The notes under the pieces are model-generated. The model had not been told where the DNA came from and did no database searches. It saw only the letters and a program-made list of their open reading frames with translations. Below are positions 1 to 14,000 of a stretch of 64,000 nt of DNA, piece after piece. Source of the DNA: Stratiolaelaps scimitus (Eukaryota; Arthropoda; Arachnida; Mesostigmata; Laelapidae); NCBI GenBank assembly GCA_019614645.1, contig JABWDB010000032.1:868001-932000 (forward strand), written 5' to 3'. Numbering within the stretch: the first letter of the stretch is position 1; every line of letters starts with the position of its first letter. Position numbers and translations under genes: made by a program.

Positions 1-215
1 GGGGGGGGATTAGTTGGAGACCGGGGCTGAGGCCGACATTGTCCCGAGGACGGCGATGGCATTGCCTCTCTGCTTCACAGCGAGGGACAGACGTTGCAGA
101 AGTAAAGATCCTGCGCGCTTATCCCCGGTGGCATGGATCAGCCTATGGTAGACTCCTTCAAGGAAGTTCTCAGTGAAGGGGTTGTGCCAGCCTAAGATCT
201 CAAAAGCGAGGGGAT
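1..215 (-). mobile_element. LINE family C, 3' end (5'-truncated copy, cut by window edge)
   Basis: Read on the - strand this encodes the end of a LINE polyprotein, with [37 protein letters not shown]. Matching copies lie at 15895-16170, 21385-21640, 42000-42085, 44860-45012 and 58910-59060. The ATGDKRAG...QRLS.A..RGNA pattern resembles the C-terminal region of non-LTR retrotransposon polyproteins; the assignment to LINEs is inference from that and from the 5'-truncated copies with a common 3' end. Confidence 0.7.
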
Positions 216-277
216 TCATCACTTATTCACACAGGATTGTGTTATACATACCCAAGCGCCTACAGATATTGCTATAC

Positions 278-313
<36 letters not shown>

Positions 314-1847
314 TTAATTTTTCTACTCTGTTTGAAATAGCAGATAATTTAACGAGAAAAAATCGGGCGTACCTAACTGCGATCTGACGCCGTGTGAATG
401 ATCTTGTAATTAACAAATTAGTAATGATAGTTCGTCACGGTGTAAGTTGTCTCGTACATTGTTCACATACACATTCATTATCACTGTTGCTATTTCGACG
501 AGAAGAAAATATTTGTAAAAAACAAATAACCTGCAGTTTAATTGGCCAAACTTTGCACTATATTGTACCGTAAGTCTGATATATAGCGAGATTGGGGTGA
601 ATCTCTCATTGATTGGCCTCGTTGTGGTCTGTGCTCGTCGAATATCGGCAATGAACTTGGATCATTAAGCGACTCTTCAATTTGTATGTGCCCAAGCGAC
701 TCTTGGTACGAAACAGGTGCACTAGCAGGCGAGCAGATTGGCGGTAGATAATTATACAGTTCGTATGTTACAGTATTATTATTATTATTATATTATAATT
801 AGTGGTCAATTTGAAGGAACGTGATTACTATTATAGACGATGCACCCCAGCTCGACAACAACCGTTCGATTCGCTCCGTTGCACATTTGCTTTTAAAGCG
901 ATTATCCCTATTATGAAGGATATGCAGTAAAAACAGATGTACCACCGGTCGACTTAGTTCAATGATTAAGGCTGATAATAGTCAGCCCGTAAAAATATAA
1001 CATTTAACATCGAGAAACAATATGCTGTTATATATGATTCATAGGCGTATTCTGTTGACGCCCACTACGACGGACCATGCCGGGTCCGGTGTCAAACAGG
1101 TTCAGGCCCACCAAATGCGGCCTTAGCTCACTATTCATTGTCCTGTTCCCGTACGGCTCCAACGGTTCATCGTATGCGGCCGATAGTAAACGGGCGAATA
1201 GCTAGCTCATTTGTGGGCAGAATCGTCCGAAGAGGAATCGCTTATAGAAGGCTTTTATTTATTGGCCTTAGGCCCAAGGAGCATAGACCATTCACTTACA
1301 CGGACATCAGATTTAAACAGACTTTCACCGGTGTTAGCCAACCATTAATTCCATGACACAATGCTGTAGTATAGCGGCTGGTGTTGAGAATTCAGTTTCG
1401 CGTCGCTTGGACGTCGACACTTCGACATATTCCAAAGGGGATGTTGAATTTCGAAGATGACCTTGTAAAACTCGTTGGGGGTCAACCGTCTCTTGTCGAA
1501 ACTATAATATAATATCTCCCTCTGCAAACTCTCGTATAACGACTCGTACGGGGGTGATTAGGTTTGAGTGGTCACTTTTGCTGGATCGTGTCATTTATGA
1601 TATGACAATGGGGGGTCCTGTTTTTTTTTGGTTAAGTCATATTCAAAATTCGATCACTACCTATTGTTATTACTATTATAGTATCTGTTCGCGATTCTGA
1701 ATATATATTTGAAAGTCAATCTAACATGTCTACTATTGTGTTATACTACGCTGTGGTATACCATAGCTTCACTGCTAGTGAAGAATGGTTCAAAAATGAT
1801 TGTTTGTAGCCTAACCGTGCTCGTATCACAGGTGCCCCCTAGTAAAC
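216..1847. other. Non-coding intron sequence upstream of exon a
   Basis: No exon is recognised here. It holds a (TA)n tract at about 270-313, an (ATT)n tract at about 776-797 and a short direct repeat around CCAAGCGACTCTT near 690. It is presumably part of the intron preceding exon a. Confidence 0.5.
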
Positions 1848-2028
1848 AAATTTTCCGGGCTGGCTCACAGCCAACATCTACCATCCAGGGCACGATTCCG
1901 CTAATGCTTCATAAAACCGACAACCCCTTGAAATGAAAATGTTCAACGGTGGGGTTCGAACCCGTGAAAACCTACGTGTCCCCTCCGATTTCAAGGCGGA
2001 CACGTATGCACCACGCTACCGAGCACCG
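1848..2028 (-). mobile_element. SINE family B copy
   Basis: A tRNA-derived SINE. On the - strand it shows the box-B-like GGTTCGAACCCC, then the middle block (GGGGTTGTCGG...GAAGCAT) and the 3' hairpin GTTGGCTGTGAGCCAGCC followed by CGGAAAAT. Full-length or nearly so. Confidence 0.75.
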
Positions 2029-2095
2029 ACATCGCCGTTCCCACTGAGACATAGGAAATAGCCCTATCATCTATCTGTGGATTAGAATTTAGAAC

Positions 2096-2196
2096 TGTTT
2101 TTTCGAGCTGACCCTCAGCTGTTCCTCTATCTGACAGGCCTCAGCTCTTAACTTTTAGATATTACTATGAGGACCTGTCGGGGCCACCTTTGCTTA
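2096..2196 (-). mobile_element. Family D short retroposon with 16-bp target-site duplication
   Basis: A 101-bp insertion flanked by perfect direct repeats GATTAGAATTTAGAAC at 2080-2095 and 2197-2212. On the - strand it ends CAGCTGAGGGTCAGCTCG plus poly-A, the family-D 3' hairpin. It shows no RNA polymerase III boxes and no coding frame. It is one of the two longest copies in the window (with 34873-34972). Confidence 0.85.
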
Positions 2197-3000
2197 GATT
2201 AGAATTTAGAACAAAATATCGCAGGTAGGCGAAAGTGGGAGTATCTGATTCAAAATGACGACAACAATAACAAAATTGCTCGATTATCCTTAGTAGGATG
2301 CTCAATAAACACCTATAGATAAACTCATCATCGAAACAACCCCAACAGCGGTTGGTCATTACACAGAACATCCCGATTCGATTTGAAAATTAAGTTCAAT
2401 CGTAATTATTTACAGGGTCACGGGAGACGGGGTACCCGACACTATCTTCAGGGGGTAACATTACACATGTGTTTGCCACACATAGATCTGTGTAAACTTG
2501 TCTTATCAACTAGGTATAGCTTAAGAATTTCCAAGAGCTAGATGGAGCCTATTACAGACTATTGCCGTCGTAAATTTTGCGCCTGCCCGCACATTAAACT
2601 ATCTATGCCCGCCGAATCGCCTGGTTGAGTATCTGAGGTTTCACTGGAGGAATTTCAACGACCGACCAGTAGAAGACATTAGTGGCGGCCTTGTAAACGG
2701 GCCAGCTCTGTTGTACAGCAAGAATTCGGCGTTCAGCTCAGGCAGGCAGGCGCAACGAAACTTGACCAACTTCGGCCGAGCACCCCACTCGATCCAGCGG
2801 TTTCAACGGTCTGGACACCGTTCGCGAAACTGCCTTACAGTTCGTCCCCTAATCAACTACGCAGTGGCTTAAGTGAGGCTCACGAAGGCACCGATAAGCA
2901 GCGAGTACATGACAAGGACAACGCTTGTCAGTTAACACGGAATATTGATCCGTTCCTGGTTTGATTGGTGTTGAACGCCGAGCGTAATTGTAGGAGTTGA

Positions 3001-3292
3001 ATACGTGTACGAATTATTATATACGTGAATACGTGTACGAATTATTATATACGTGAATACGTGTACGAATTATTATATACGTTAATACGTGTACGAATTA
3101 TTATGTACGTTAATACGTGTACGAATTATTATATACGTTAATACGTGTACGAATTATTATATACGTTAATACGTGTACGAATTATTAGATACGTGAATAC
3201 GTGTAAACATTATTATATACGTTAATACGTGTAGGGATTATTATATACGTGAATACGTGTACGAATTATTATATACGTTAATACGTGTACGA
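3001..3292. repeat. 28-bp minisatellite, about 10 units
   Basis: Tandem units built on AATACGTGTACGAATT followed by ATTATATACGT(T/G), period 28. Units differ by a few substitutions (for example a G-rich variant near 3230). Each unit contains ACGT palindromes at both ends. Confidence 0.95.
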
Positions 3293-3499
3293 AGTGTAAG
3301 CGCGCCTGGTCGCCTCGATTGAACAGCTACAACGGGACTGAGAGATATATTATCATGGCTCATTTTTCGTTCGACACTTGATGCAGTTAAAGGTAAAGAC
3401 TTATTGGTTTATTAAAGGCGCTGCAATTTCACAGTTACACCTGATGACATTATGCCAATGTTATATACACATCTAATCGATTGAACAGATTGTCGAAAT

Positions 3500-3682
3500 C
3501 CCGGTGGCGTGGCGCATTCGTGTGCGTCGTGCAATCGGAGGTGCACGGGTTCGATCCCTGGTCGTGGCACGTTTGATTTTACACATTGGGTTGTCCGTCT
3601 GAGGAAGCCGCAATGCTGAAGGCAGTTGTGCACCGTAAACTAAATTAAATGTTTGAGGCTTAGAGTAGTCAGCCCGGAGAAT
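3500..3682 (+). mobile_element. SINE family B copy
   Basis: tRNA-like head GGTGGCGTGGCGCATTCG, box B GGGTTCGATCCC, then the TTGTCCGTCTGAGGAAGC block and a diverged 3' hairpin ending CAGCCCGGAGAA. Nearly full length. Confidence 0.8.
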
Positions 3683-4421
3683 AGACGGTCCGTGCAAGTC
3701 TTGTGCCCGAAGTATTATAAAAACAGTCGCAGATACCTGACCCAAGTTAGAGATTCGAGGACTTTTTAGCCGGTAAAAATCCGGCTCTATCACAGCGAAT
3801 ACCTAAGATGATGTGAAGCTGTGGTGTCTTTTCGAAGATTTTATCCCTCAACCTCTTAAAAAAAAAGGCCCGGAAAATTTACTTGGATTGTACAGATTAA
3901 ATGGTGGGAAAAAAATCGCTCACTGATTATACACGTTACACCAAAATTGCAACATATACAATAATTGTTCAAACCCAGCCAGACATATACCCTCTCAGAG
4001 AGATTCGCCTATTAGAAATGATTACTAATAAAAGTATTCTGTACATGTTCGATCCTGCCAGTTCTACCTGGTCAGGACAATTTCATTTAAATAATGACAT
4101 ATCAATGAAGTAAAACACCTGCTACAGATGATGAATTGCAGAGTGCAAAATGCTTGTCAATGATCAAGTACCTCATCCACGATATGGACTCCTATCGACT
4201 CCTGGTGACTCCTGCTCAGGAGAGTGATACTCGACAACAGGATATGTTGTCCGTTTCACGAACGATGCATAGCTCCACGCTCCCCTTTACGAGTAAAGGC
4301 ATAGAACCGCTGGACTACTGAACGTTCGGGTATCATTCGCAGCTTGCTTAGATATCGTCTCAATTGAATTCAAGAACCCAGGGCTCATTATTTGTTACCC
4401 ATACATACTCTATCCTTGCAG

Positions 4422-4538
4422 AACATGCCGAGTGTTCACTGAACCAGTTTCAGTGCAGCAATGGACGGTGCATCCAGACCGAATGGCGATGTGATGGTGA
4501 TTTCGACTGCCAGGATATGAGCGATGAGCAAAATTGCG
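4422..4538 (+). CDS. Lrp4: Lrp4 exon a: LDLa repeat
   Basis: One complete LDL-receptor class A module with six cysteines (C-x6-C-x4-C-x6-C-x5-C-x8-C). It ends in the calcium-binding acidic signature [16 protein letters not shown]. The acceptor is TATCCTTGCAG and the donor GTACGT. Both flanking introns are phase 1, the usual symmetric arrangement for shuffled LDLa modules. It folds around Ca2+ and contributes to ligand binding in the N-terminal region. Human LRP4 has eight such repeats. Only the last two are expected here, because no other LDLa signature is visible between 1 and 4421. Confidence 0.92.
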
Positions 4539-7500
4539 GTACGTATTGTATTATAGCTTAGGAGAGCTGGTGTTCAACTTACCAATTTGATATGAGCTAG
4601 CGATTGTTTATAGGAAAATCAATTTTCATCATGAATGTTTCGTGAAGGGTATTGTGTGCCGGAGGAGAAAAGGTCGGCTGAAAAGTGTTGTGATTGAAAA
4701 ACAGTAGCAAGGTGTACTAGCTATAATAATAATAATAATAATAATAACCAATAATAATAAATAATACTAATAATAATCAATAATAATAATAATAATAATA
4801 ATAATAGAACCTTTAATACAGAACAAGCAAAGACACACCTTGATTTCGAGAGGAATATGTCAATCCAAGGGATTCGAACCGGCGCCCTGTGCGGCCAGAA
4901 ATTCACGCAACTGTCCATGCCACCGCGTAATTCGTGACAGCGGTAATATAAAAATAGAAAAGACGAAACACCCTATCCTGATAATGTCCTGATTTTTTCA
5001 ATATCGATAATGTCCTGGTAAGGCCGATTCAACCAGGTCGTGTCGAGCGAGCAAGCGGCCTATAGCGCCTCCCGTGCTGTCGCCCCGCTTACAACAACTT
5101 CGCCCGTCCGCGACATCGGACATATACGGATCAATGCGAATCTTAAACACTCTCGCGTTGTGGCCGATTCTCGCGTTATTACTACGATTACCTGAGAGGC
5201 AATTTTTTTTGATTATGAGGAGTATGCCATACATTTTTGTTTGGGCAACGCTATGTAGAGAGTTTCCTCAACCAACAGTGAATTTCGATCATTTGAAGGG
5301 CAGACAAGGCTAGAGCATTAATTATTCGAGCCAGTATAGCACACTTTTATAAAAAAAAAGCAGGCATGCATTTTTAGAATATAGCAAGTAAAGGTAAACG
5401 GTTTTATTGGTGTTATTAAAGGAGTTGCAATTTTACAATGCTTAAGCTCTCTTATATGTCACGCAGCGGGGCTCGAACCTGCGGCCTCTGGTTTCCGATA
5501 GCCAGAGGCTTAGCAATTCTTAGTTAAATAAGAATCTGAATACTTTTAACGTATAATACGATTCAACCTATTCCTGATGTTCTCTCCTGCCGGTATTCTG
5601 AAATTAGCTACGCGGATATCTTTCGTAGAAATGCAGCAGATTTACCGTATGTCCTCTATGCGAGTTGCCGGGCAGCGCTGATGGAAATTCGCAACTTACC
5701 AATATTCTACGTGTGACTGAACGTCTGTTATAATAGAGCATACACTCGCGATGAAATGAATGATCTGGATATGCCATCATCCCCCTCGGGATTCGCCATG
5801 ACAGCCACGGCCTGACACTGTACCCAATTATGAATATTGACATTTTATTTATAACTAATAAAGGCCGACTGCAGCTACGTAAACGTGGCTACAAACGAGC
5901 TCGGAACAGATTGCAGTCCTCGGATATATAGACAAAAATTAGAGATTGTCTCAGCGTTTTATATTTGTTGTTCATATTTTCATTCATGCCCTCTACGCCT
6001 AGTGCTATTATTAGCTTCGCATAATTAGCTCAGCATGTAATTAATTAGATGTTCATTGGCAACAATGGGACGTCGGATACACATAATGTTAGCGTCGGAA
6101 AAGGGGATTGTTGTCATTTGCTTATTTCATTCGATTATTTCGATATTTTCAAGACCTAATAAAGCTAATAAATGAATAAACCCAACATTTAACGTCCACG
6201 GTACAACTGCCCTCGGCATTGCTCCACAAGACGACCCCCTCGAAGCCCCCTTGGAGACCTGTTACCACAGTTCCCTACCGAGATGCGAAAATAACTAAAA
6301 TTGTATTCATTCTAAACACATTGAGCAAAAATGGTGGTTGGCTTTGCCGGTTGTGCCTGAGGTACGGATCCTCCGTTCGTTTCGAGAGAGTGTATCGCTT
6401 CCTTCAGGGGGCCACTGTGCTGCTATCGACGAGACAAGGGCGTTTCGGCTTCGCGCAGCAAGAATTCACAGGTATCCGGGCACCGTTTAGTTAGCTTCGA
6501 TTCGGATCTCCGCTCACCTATCTCCCCTTGGGGCAATTTCTCTTACCTTGCTTGATCCCTCCTCGCCCGGGCAGAGCCAGACCACCGGGTGGAGACAACG
6601 TGCTGGTTGTGCTCAGACGCGTGGGCGAGACCATCTGCTTCTCGTCCAAGGACAGCGCCTGCACAGCAGCGGTTGTAGGACACTATTCTCGGCAGGTGTA
6701 CGCCGAGGTAGTTGTGTGCCACCGTCAGGGGAGCCGTTTAGGCTGGGCGTTCTCCGATATGCCCTCGTGCCCATCGAGTGGCACGAGGCAAGCAACAAAC
6801 CGCTATGCAATCTCTATGCAAGGACCCCCCGAGGCGGCATCCTGCAGCTGGAGTACGTCATTCCGAAAGGATACGTTGTATGCACTCACGCGGAAACGAA
6901 ATTGTATTTAGAGGAATATCCTTCCACTGACGTATTAACGTGCTCGGCTACTCTGCCGCGTCGCTGAACGCAAACAACATGCTGGTGGCGAGCTTGTGTA
7001 ACACAGTATTGTTGCAATGATATGTCTCTCTCATCTACATATGTGTATGCTGCTATTGGTGGCGACAGTAATTTCGATCTTAAGTCATCAGCAGGGGTGC
7101 TGGCTGACGTTACATGTTTAGAGGGTGCTTCGACAAGCACTACCATAGAAATCGCTGATAATAGACACATCTGATGTTACCAGCGGCCAGATGTGCGTGT
7201 CCGAGGAGGGTCATGTTGCCTTCGCGGTCCTCGTGTTGTAACGCTGCCCAGGACAGTCCGAGGGGGGCCAGTAGCATGGAATAGGACGAGGTCAAAAGGC
7301 CACCAGGGGCCTTTTCTTCGACGGGGGTCATGGAATACTCGGGTAAGGACAAAGGCAGACAACGAACTGGCAGCTGCAGCAGAACGACCGAGTGAAAATT
7401 AATGTCCACGGCCCTCATCCTGTCTCTCTATGCCGGTGGGAAGCGATCTCCGAGAAGGCTGTGGGATCTATTGGGTCTGTGTACTCATTGGCCAAAAGGA

Positions 7501-10500
7501 AAAACGAGACTCGTTCTCCCCGCACCACTACGCGATTACCACATTTTGTTAGTTTAGCGGCAAATGCTCCCTGAACGCCGCTTGAAGCAACAGGAAGAAA
7601 TGCTGGCAGGGAAGTGGCTGACGACGCCAACGACCACGGCGGGTGCACAGCTGCAGAGGGTGGTCGTAACCCCGTAACCGCTTAATTTTCGTCTTACTTC
7701 TCAAGTGGATGTTAGTGTGTAAAAGTATTATAAGGATTTCATAGAGATTCATTTGGATATATCGATATTCTACGAAGGGATTTGATGATTTGTGAAAGAG
7801 TGACAAAGTTGCCTTAGGAGGCCGTTCGAGGACCATCAACGATAGTCAAGTAGTGTTATTTTTCTAACAATGTCTAAGTTTATCTACGTTCAGCTGACTT
7901 TGATTGGCGAAAGGATTATTGCATATTGCTACTCGATCTGCACACTTGGTAATCATTCGCAAAATGACTGTACTTTAAGTACGATATGCGTACAGTCGCA
8001 TAGTTATGGCTGGCTGTACAGCATGTGATGCTCAAGTCTTGATTTTTGAATTGTTGACCAATCACAGATTTTTCAATTGTTCCACACCCAGATCCATGAT
8101 TTCGTACGCGGCTGTGTCGTGAACTCCCCTCACCAGGTCATTCGGAGATAGACAACGATCCAGTTTTTGTATGAGGTTGTGCAAATATCTCGCATGTTGA
8201 ATAAACAAATTGTTTCGATCGATGACTTCGAATGGGATATGACAATGAAAAGATAGAGGTTGATTATTTTACCAAAGGAACTGCCATATTTGCAATGCTT
8301 AAGTTCTCACTCTCATATGTCGTCATGTCGCGGACAATCAAACCTGCGGCTTTTGGCCTTTTACAGCGAGAGGGTTAGCCAGCGTCCAGGCCAACTCGCT
8401 AACTCGGATATCGCTTGTGTTCAAGTCCTAGTGGAATTGTGTCCTGACTGTGATGATCAGCTGGCTCAGCTGATAGACGCCCAATGCCTACTCTATAATA
8501 TCATAGTGTTTCACAGAAATTCGAAGCAGTCTCCCGCAAGACTTCTCGATAACGTCAGGTTTAGGCAGTGCAAGCCCATCTTCGCCGTCGTGAGAATATT
8601 TACTAATATATATATATATATATTTACTAATATTGATTCACCTTTGTAGTTCAACTATTTTACTATGCTAATAGTTTCAGAGCTATTGAATCAGAATAAC
8701 ATGAGATTCCTATGTCGCGAGAATGAAATACTGCGTTGGAGCCTGTTTCGGATAACCTCCTTCGAGGTAAATGGACAAAAAAAACACCACAATACTGGAG
8801 TCTTCTTACTCATATATATATGGTACATTTTGAGAACTAATATACCTAATTACCTATCAGTAGGTCATCTCGGTTTTTTGAGAGTATGCCTTCAACCTAA
8901 TCTTCCTTTACTGTCAGCGCGGTGGATGGCCTTGACATTGACTAAGTCTCTGGCGGTAAAAAGCAGGAGGCCGCAGGTTCGGGTCCCGCAACGTGGTGAC
9001 ATATAAGAGAGCTTAAGCATTGTAAAATTGCAGCTCCTTTAATAAACCAATAAAACCTGTACCTGTATACATTTAATAATAAACTAATAAAATATCTATC
9101 TATATCTTACCTTATGACTTTGGGCGAAGGGGTTGAATAATGGATTTGTCAATTTGATCTTGAGGCGTTCTGAGGTTTGTATCGACCAAGAATTATCTGG
9201 CTCATTTGAAAATGCCGATTATTGATTGGGCACCTTATGCTAACTTGTTCTGCAGGCGGCCTGCAGGTGACTGGTAGATGTGTCAGTGATTATTCTACCA
9301 ATTGCAGCTCCTTCAATAAACCAATAAACCTTTACCTTTACCTTTTACCAAGGCTATATTCCGTGTTTCCGTCATACACGTTTTCCGCTGACTGTTTCAA
9401 CGTTGGAAGTATACGCCCACCGTCTAGTTAACTTGTCGCCAATGCCATCTCAGCCACGGTCTAATAACTTAATACTTCTCGTAGTTAAGCCGTAGCGGTG
9501 GAACTGATGACGGTAATTAATACTCGCCAGTAGCAAGCCGCAAGCTCGCAATTAAAATATCCACCATGCTCGTCGACTCCGCTCTCCGTCTCTCTCTCTC
9601 TCTACCATTGGCTGGCTGCCGATGCTGTACAAGTTATACAACTCGTGTAAGGCTCTAATGCTGAAGCCGCCTCACATTCGGTACATATTAACTTTTCTTC
9701 GCACCCACGATTCCAACGTGTCCTCATCTGCACGGCGAGAGCTTGCAGGGAAACGCAGACCATCTAGAAATCGAGCTGTCATTGACGTACCACCACTACC
9801 ACCACCATGCAATGATCTTGCTCCAGTAGCGTAGACACGTTCACACGTTTGCCTCGATCCGTTTCGTAATGAACGCGACCACAAACCTCGAGAGGTAATA
9901 GGTAACGTGTGAGAGAGGAGCAGGCACTCGTGGAAGGTATAACCTTAAATCTCCAGATACTCTCAGGGTAGGGTGGAGGGAGAAAAAGGTTCGCCTTCGA
10001 ACCTTTTTCCGGCCTCATTCTGACGCTTATACACCTAAGGTCGACACGAACTGCTAGCTGTCAACGTGTGCACTGGTGCCTTGTCTATGTTCTCTCTCTC
10101 TTTCTCGAAAAAAAAAAAAAAAGAAATATCTCCCTAAACCTCTAACAATGCTGAGAGGGCTCGCTGAATGAACACATTGAGTGAATCAATCTCGATCTTC
10201 GTCAGAGCCGTTTGACCTCAATGGAAACAATCATATTTCGCATCATTGTATATCAGCATGTGACAGAGTTTCGTCGAAGTTCTCAGATCGTGGGTGTGCA
10301 TGCACGGGTTGGCCGGTCGAAATGACGACTCGGGGGTAACTCCAACGAAGTTACTGTGTAAAACATGCGTGTCGAGGCTGGCACACCCATCAGCGCCTCT
10401 CATCTCCGTCAGGAGCATTTCATGGCGAGAGAGCTTTCGATGCCGCCGTAAAATTGCTGCAGTTCTAGGAGTACGTTTCAATTCCTCACGTATCATAGCT

Positions 10501-11051
10501 GGGAGACAAAGTTGCTGTAAAAAAATTGTGTGCAAATGTTTATTGGCTTTTGACTTTTCTGGGATGGCGTTTTTACGCACGAGGAAACCGGCGATGGCCA
10601 ATGTACGATGATGAACTAAACACTTTGACTATTATTATTCCTATGAGAGAACTTGAGTAGCATACAACACCAGTTGTTTTCGGCACTAAGTCTAGCAGCT
10701 GAAAATGAATTTCAAGTGGATGACGGATATATATACAAATGACTAGCATTTGCTTGCAAAGCGCCAATGCGTTGCGAGATCTTCCGCCAACAGGCTAATA
10801 TAATACCAAAGTAACACACTATGATGGGGGAGTAAAGCTCAGCCCCCCCTCCCCCTGATCATTGTAATCTCCGCTTCTGATAGTGAATTTGGCGAACATT
10901 ACCTGTGTAGTAATCTTTAACTTGGGTTATGTGTCTACATCAAACCGCCTTTATTTTCATTTAACTCAGCCGCCTCCCATATATGTGTATATATATATAT
11001 CCTGCATACTGTGACCTCTGCCCGCAGAAGCTCGTCAAAGCTTTTAAGTTG

Positions 11052-11083
<32 letters not shown>

Positions 11084-14000
11084 TATATATACATCACAGC
11101 CACAGATTCACGCAACACAAAAGAAATCTTTTCTTTTTTTGATTTTACGAATTCTCTACCTGTTCTCTTGAACGGACAAGGCGTACCTAGCTCGAACATT
11201 TTCGTTGAAACATTTTTAATCTCATCTACGAGCCATAGGTTAGGTAAGCCAAATTTCTAGGTTCGGTCCCCAGATTGGAAACATTGTAGACGCTCTGGTT
11301 CGCTTGGTACCTTCCCATACGATACCATTTTACAGAACAATGTACAAATACGTTATGTTGTTCAGTTCTTTATAGCATTATTTATTTTACTAGACTATAA
11401 CTGACAGTGAAATGTGCTGCTGTGTTAATCTTCGTTGTCAACAGCTATCCTATTGAATATGCTATATTTATATAATGTTCCACTGGGGACACTTGGGACG
11501 ACAAAGAATAATCAAAATTACTTTCAGGGTAGTGCTCCAAATAACTAGGGCAATAGCAACCCCATTTTCTTCGAGGGCAAAATTAATGGGCTAATTACCT
11601 CCCTCCTGGGCCTTTACGAAGACATACATGCTTTTGAATAGAAAAGGACATGTAAGGGCACTGGGCCTCGATACGCCCTTGAGCTAGCAAGTTTCAGAGC
11701 TGACTCACAGCCAACATTAAACGTCCTTACAGCTTTCGGCCTAAGGCCTCATGAGACGGACCCCTTATATCCACTATGTACATCGGTGTCGGGGGATCGA
11801 ACCCGTGCCCCTGATCCGTGACCTTGGTCCTGATCAAGTGGTGCTCAGATCTGCCCTTAGAATATTGATACGCTGCTTGGCAGCAAATCTCAGTTCGATC
11901 GAGTGATGTAAGCAAAGAAAAATAACGGAAAATAATTGTCATTTTCAATATTTTTTATATTGATCAATTATAGGTCATATTGGCTGCGCCCCTGGACAAT
12001 TCCGATGTCTGGACGGCAGCTGTATTCCGGAGAAGAACGTTTGCGATGGAGATGCCCATTGTCCCGATCGCTCGGATGAGTCGGCCAATACCACTTGCCG
12101 TAAGTACAAGTCAGGCCGAGGGGCCTGAAAAAGGCTAGTCTGGAGCCTCAACTCTCACCTTAGTTGCTAGCTAGATAATGACCGTCTCATTTTTCATTGT
12201 GCAACGAAACTACAAGCCGTAATTAGTCTGCTCTGTTTTCTTTTTTTAATATAAGCCGTCTTGTGTCGCAACTTGCTGGTCGATACAGATTTTTATTGTA
12301 TCTTGCAATTGAGCTATCGATGTCAATCAAATCATCATCAAACGGTTCGTCCAAGCATATCGGGGATAAACAAGAACTCCACTGCATCAAGTGACGTATC
12401 AGTTATAGAATTCACTAGGTCTTAGTCATTAGTTACACATATCTGAGAAACTCGTCGTGCAAGATCCGCGAGTCACGGATCGCGCGAGTCTCATCTGGTC
12501 TTTATATTGCTACTTGAATTCATATGTCAGAGCTTCGATGATCAATATGAATCCCTAGTCAAGTTCGTGTGATTCGCTAACTTGTCCCTACAAGTTCAAA
12601 GCCAACTCAGCTGCTGTTTCAATTTATTTTTACTTAGTTTTGGTGTTGTTGTTGTTGTGACAGTTTCTACTGAGATTACTAAGTTCGCCGGCGTTAAGGG
12701 ATAGAAACAATAGCCACAAGCAGCTGTAGCGATCACTGCAGCGAATCTTTACTGCGTAAAAAGCTTACGCGGACCTCGGCCTAAACAGCCCAACTGTCCC
12801 CAACTGCTTCTTAATATAATCATTATTGTATATCTAGATTTTGTTTAGCTAATCAGACATAAATGATAGCTTAGCTTACACTTTATCTCGTCGAGTCTCT
12901 CCTGCTTAAGTGAGAAGTCCTATTTCATACCGCCTCATAGAAGTCGTATATGCATCTGTGTTGTTTAGGAACCTCACATAGAGTCAGGCTTTGTGTAAGA
13001 GGTAGCTTGAAAGAATTTGCACAGAAGACCTAATTAGTGTAGCACATAACGCGGGCTAGAGAGCCTGGCAGATCGGCGTAAACTTTGTGACATAACTGGA
13101 TGCGTTATTATTGGCGTCCTACGCAACTCTACTCCACTCTGCCATGTGTAACCGGCCATAGCTGGTAGTTGCAGTTGAGTCTTCGGGTAGCATTCGTATG
13201 CGCTTACCTCGCCTATCAGAGGAGACACGTAGGTAGACACAAGGGTGTTCGACACCCCCACCCTGTACATTGCCATTTAAAGGCGGCTTCCATCTTATGA
13301 AGGGAGTAATGCCGAAAAAGCCTGATTCAAACTGAGTTTAAATGCTAAAGGCTACAAGGGGTCAGTCGTAGGCAGTTGCGAGCGCCGCAAGCGATTCAAA
13401 GAAATATCTAAAATGAAGAGAAGAAGAAAGGCACGATATGTGGTTCGATGCGGGTGCATGAACGATAATGGTGGCATTTTTCTGCAAAGCCTTTTCGAAA
13501 GGGGTTCGCCTTTGGTCGAAAGCCACGATCTTCGTTATGCCGTGATGGATGCATCTTCTCCAGTGTAGTTGCAATAGGCTGTTTTGAAGGGTATCACGGA
13601 ATGACGAAATGGCCTTCAACGGAAAAGTTGATGACAGCCAAATGAAATGAGCAGTTGTCAATTGAATAGCGGGATTAAACGGTATGGGTACGAGTACACG
13701 GCCCTAATGAGATAAAGTGCCCCGCCATTGGCTATGATGTCAACTTCTTAAATGGATCCTTCAATGGGCGAACATACCCATCTTTGCGGTACATCTCACG
13801 AAAGCTGTATCAGTCGGCCGGTTAGACTGGGACGATGGTCGGCTCCTTCTCAGTCGAGTTTGTCCTGCGCATGGCCTGCTTAGGCGGGATTTGTAACTGA
13901 ACAGTGCTCGTTTCAATAAACGACTCTATATCAAACAGCAACGATATCAATGCCAAAAGGCCACACAATAGAATTGCCCATAACAACGGGTGTACAATAC

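Larger units (their letters stand above)
4539..11973 (+). other. Intron a (7.4 kb)
   Basis: Contains (TAA)n at 4724-4806, family A SINEs at 5388, 8268, 8909 and 9299, family B pieces at 6189 and 11691, a GC-rich block with overlapping open frames at 6480-6970, (TC)n near 9588-9603 and (TA)n at 10980-11092. No other exon signature was found. Confidence 0.6.

Noticed and set aside
3001..3292. CRISPR-like array
   Set aside because: The repeats are head-to-tail with no unique spacers, in a eukaryotic intron-like setting. It is a minisatellite.
3500..3580. tRNA-like sequence with A and B boxes
   Set aside because: It is the head of a dispersed SINE (family B) with a non-tRNA body and a 3' hairpin. 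No complete cloverleaf with an acceptor stem is visible here or in the other SINE heads.
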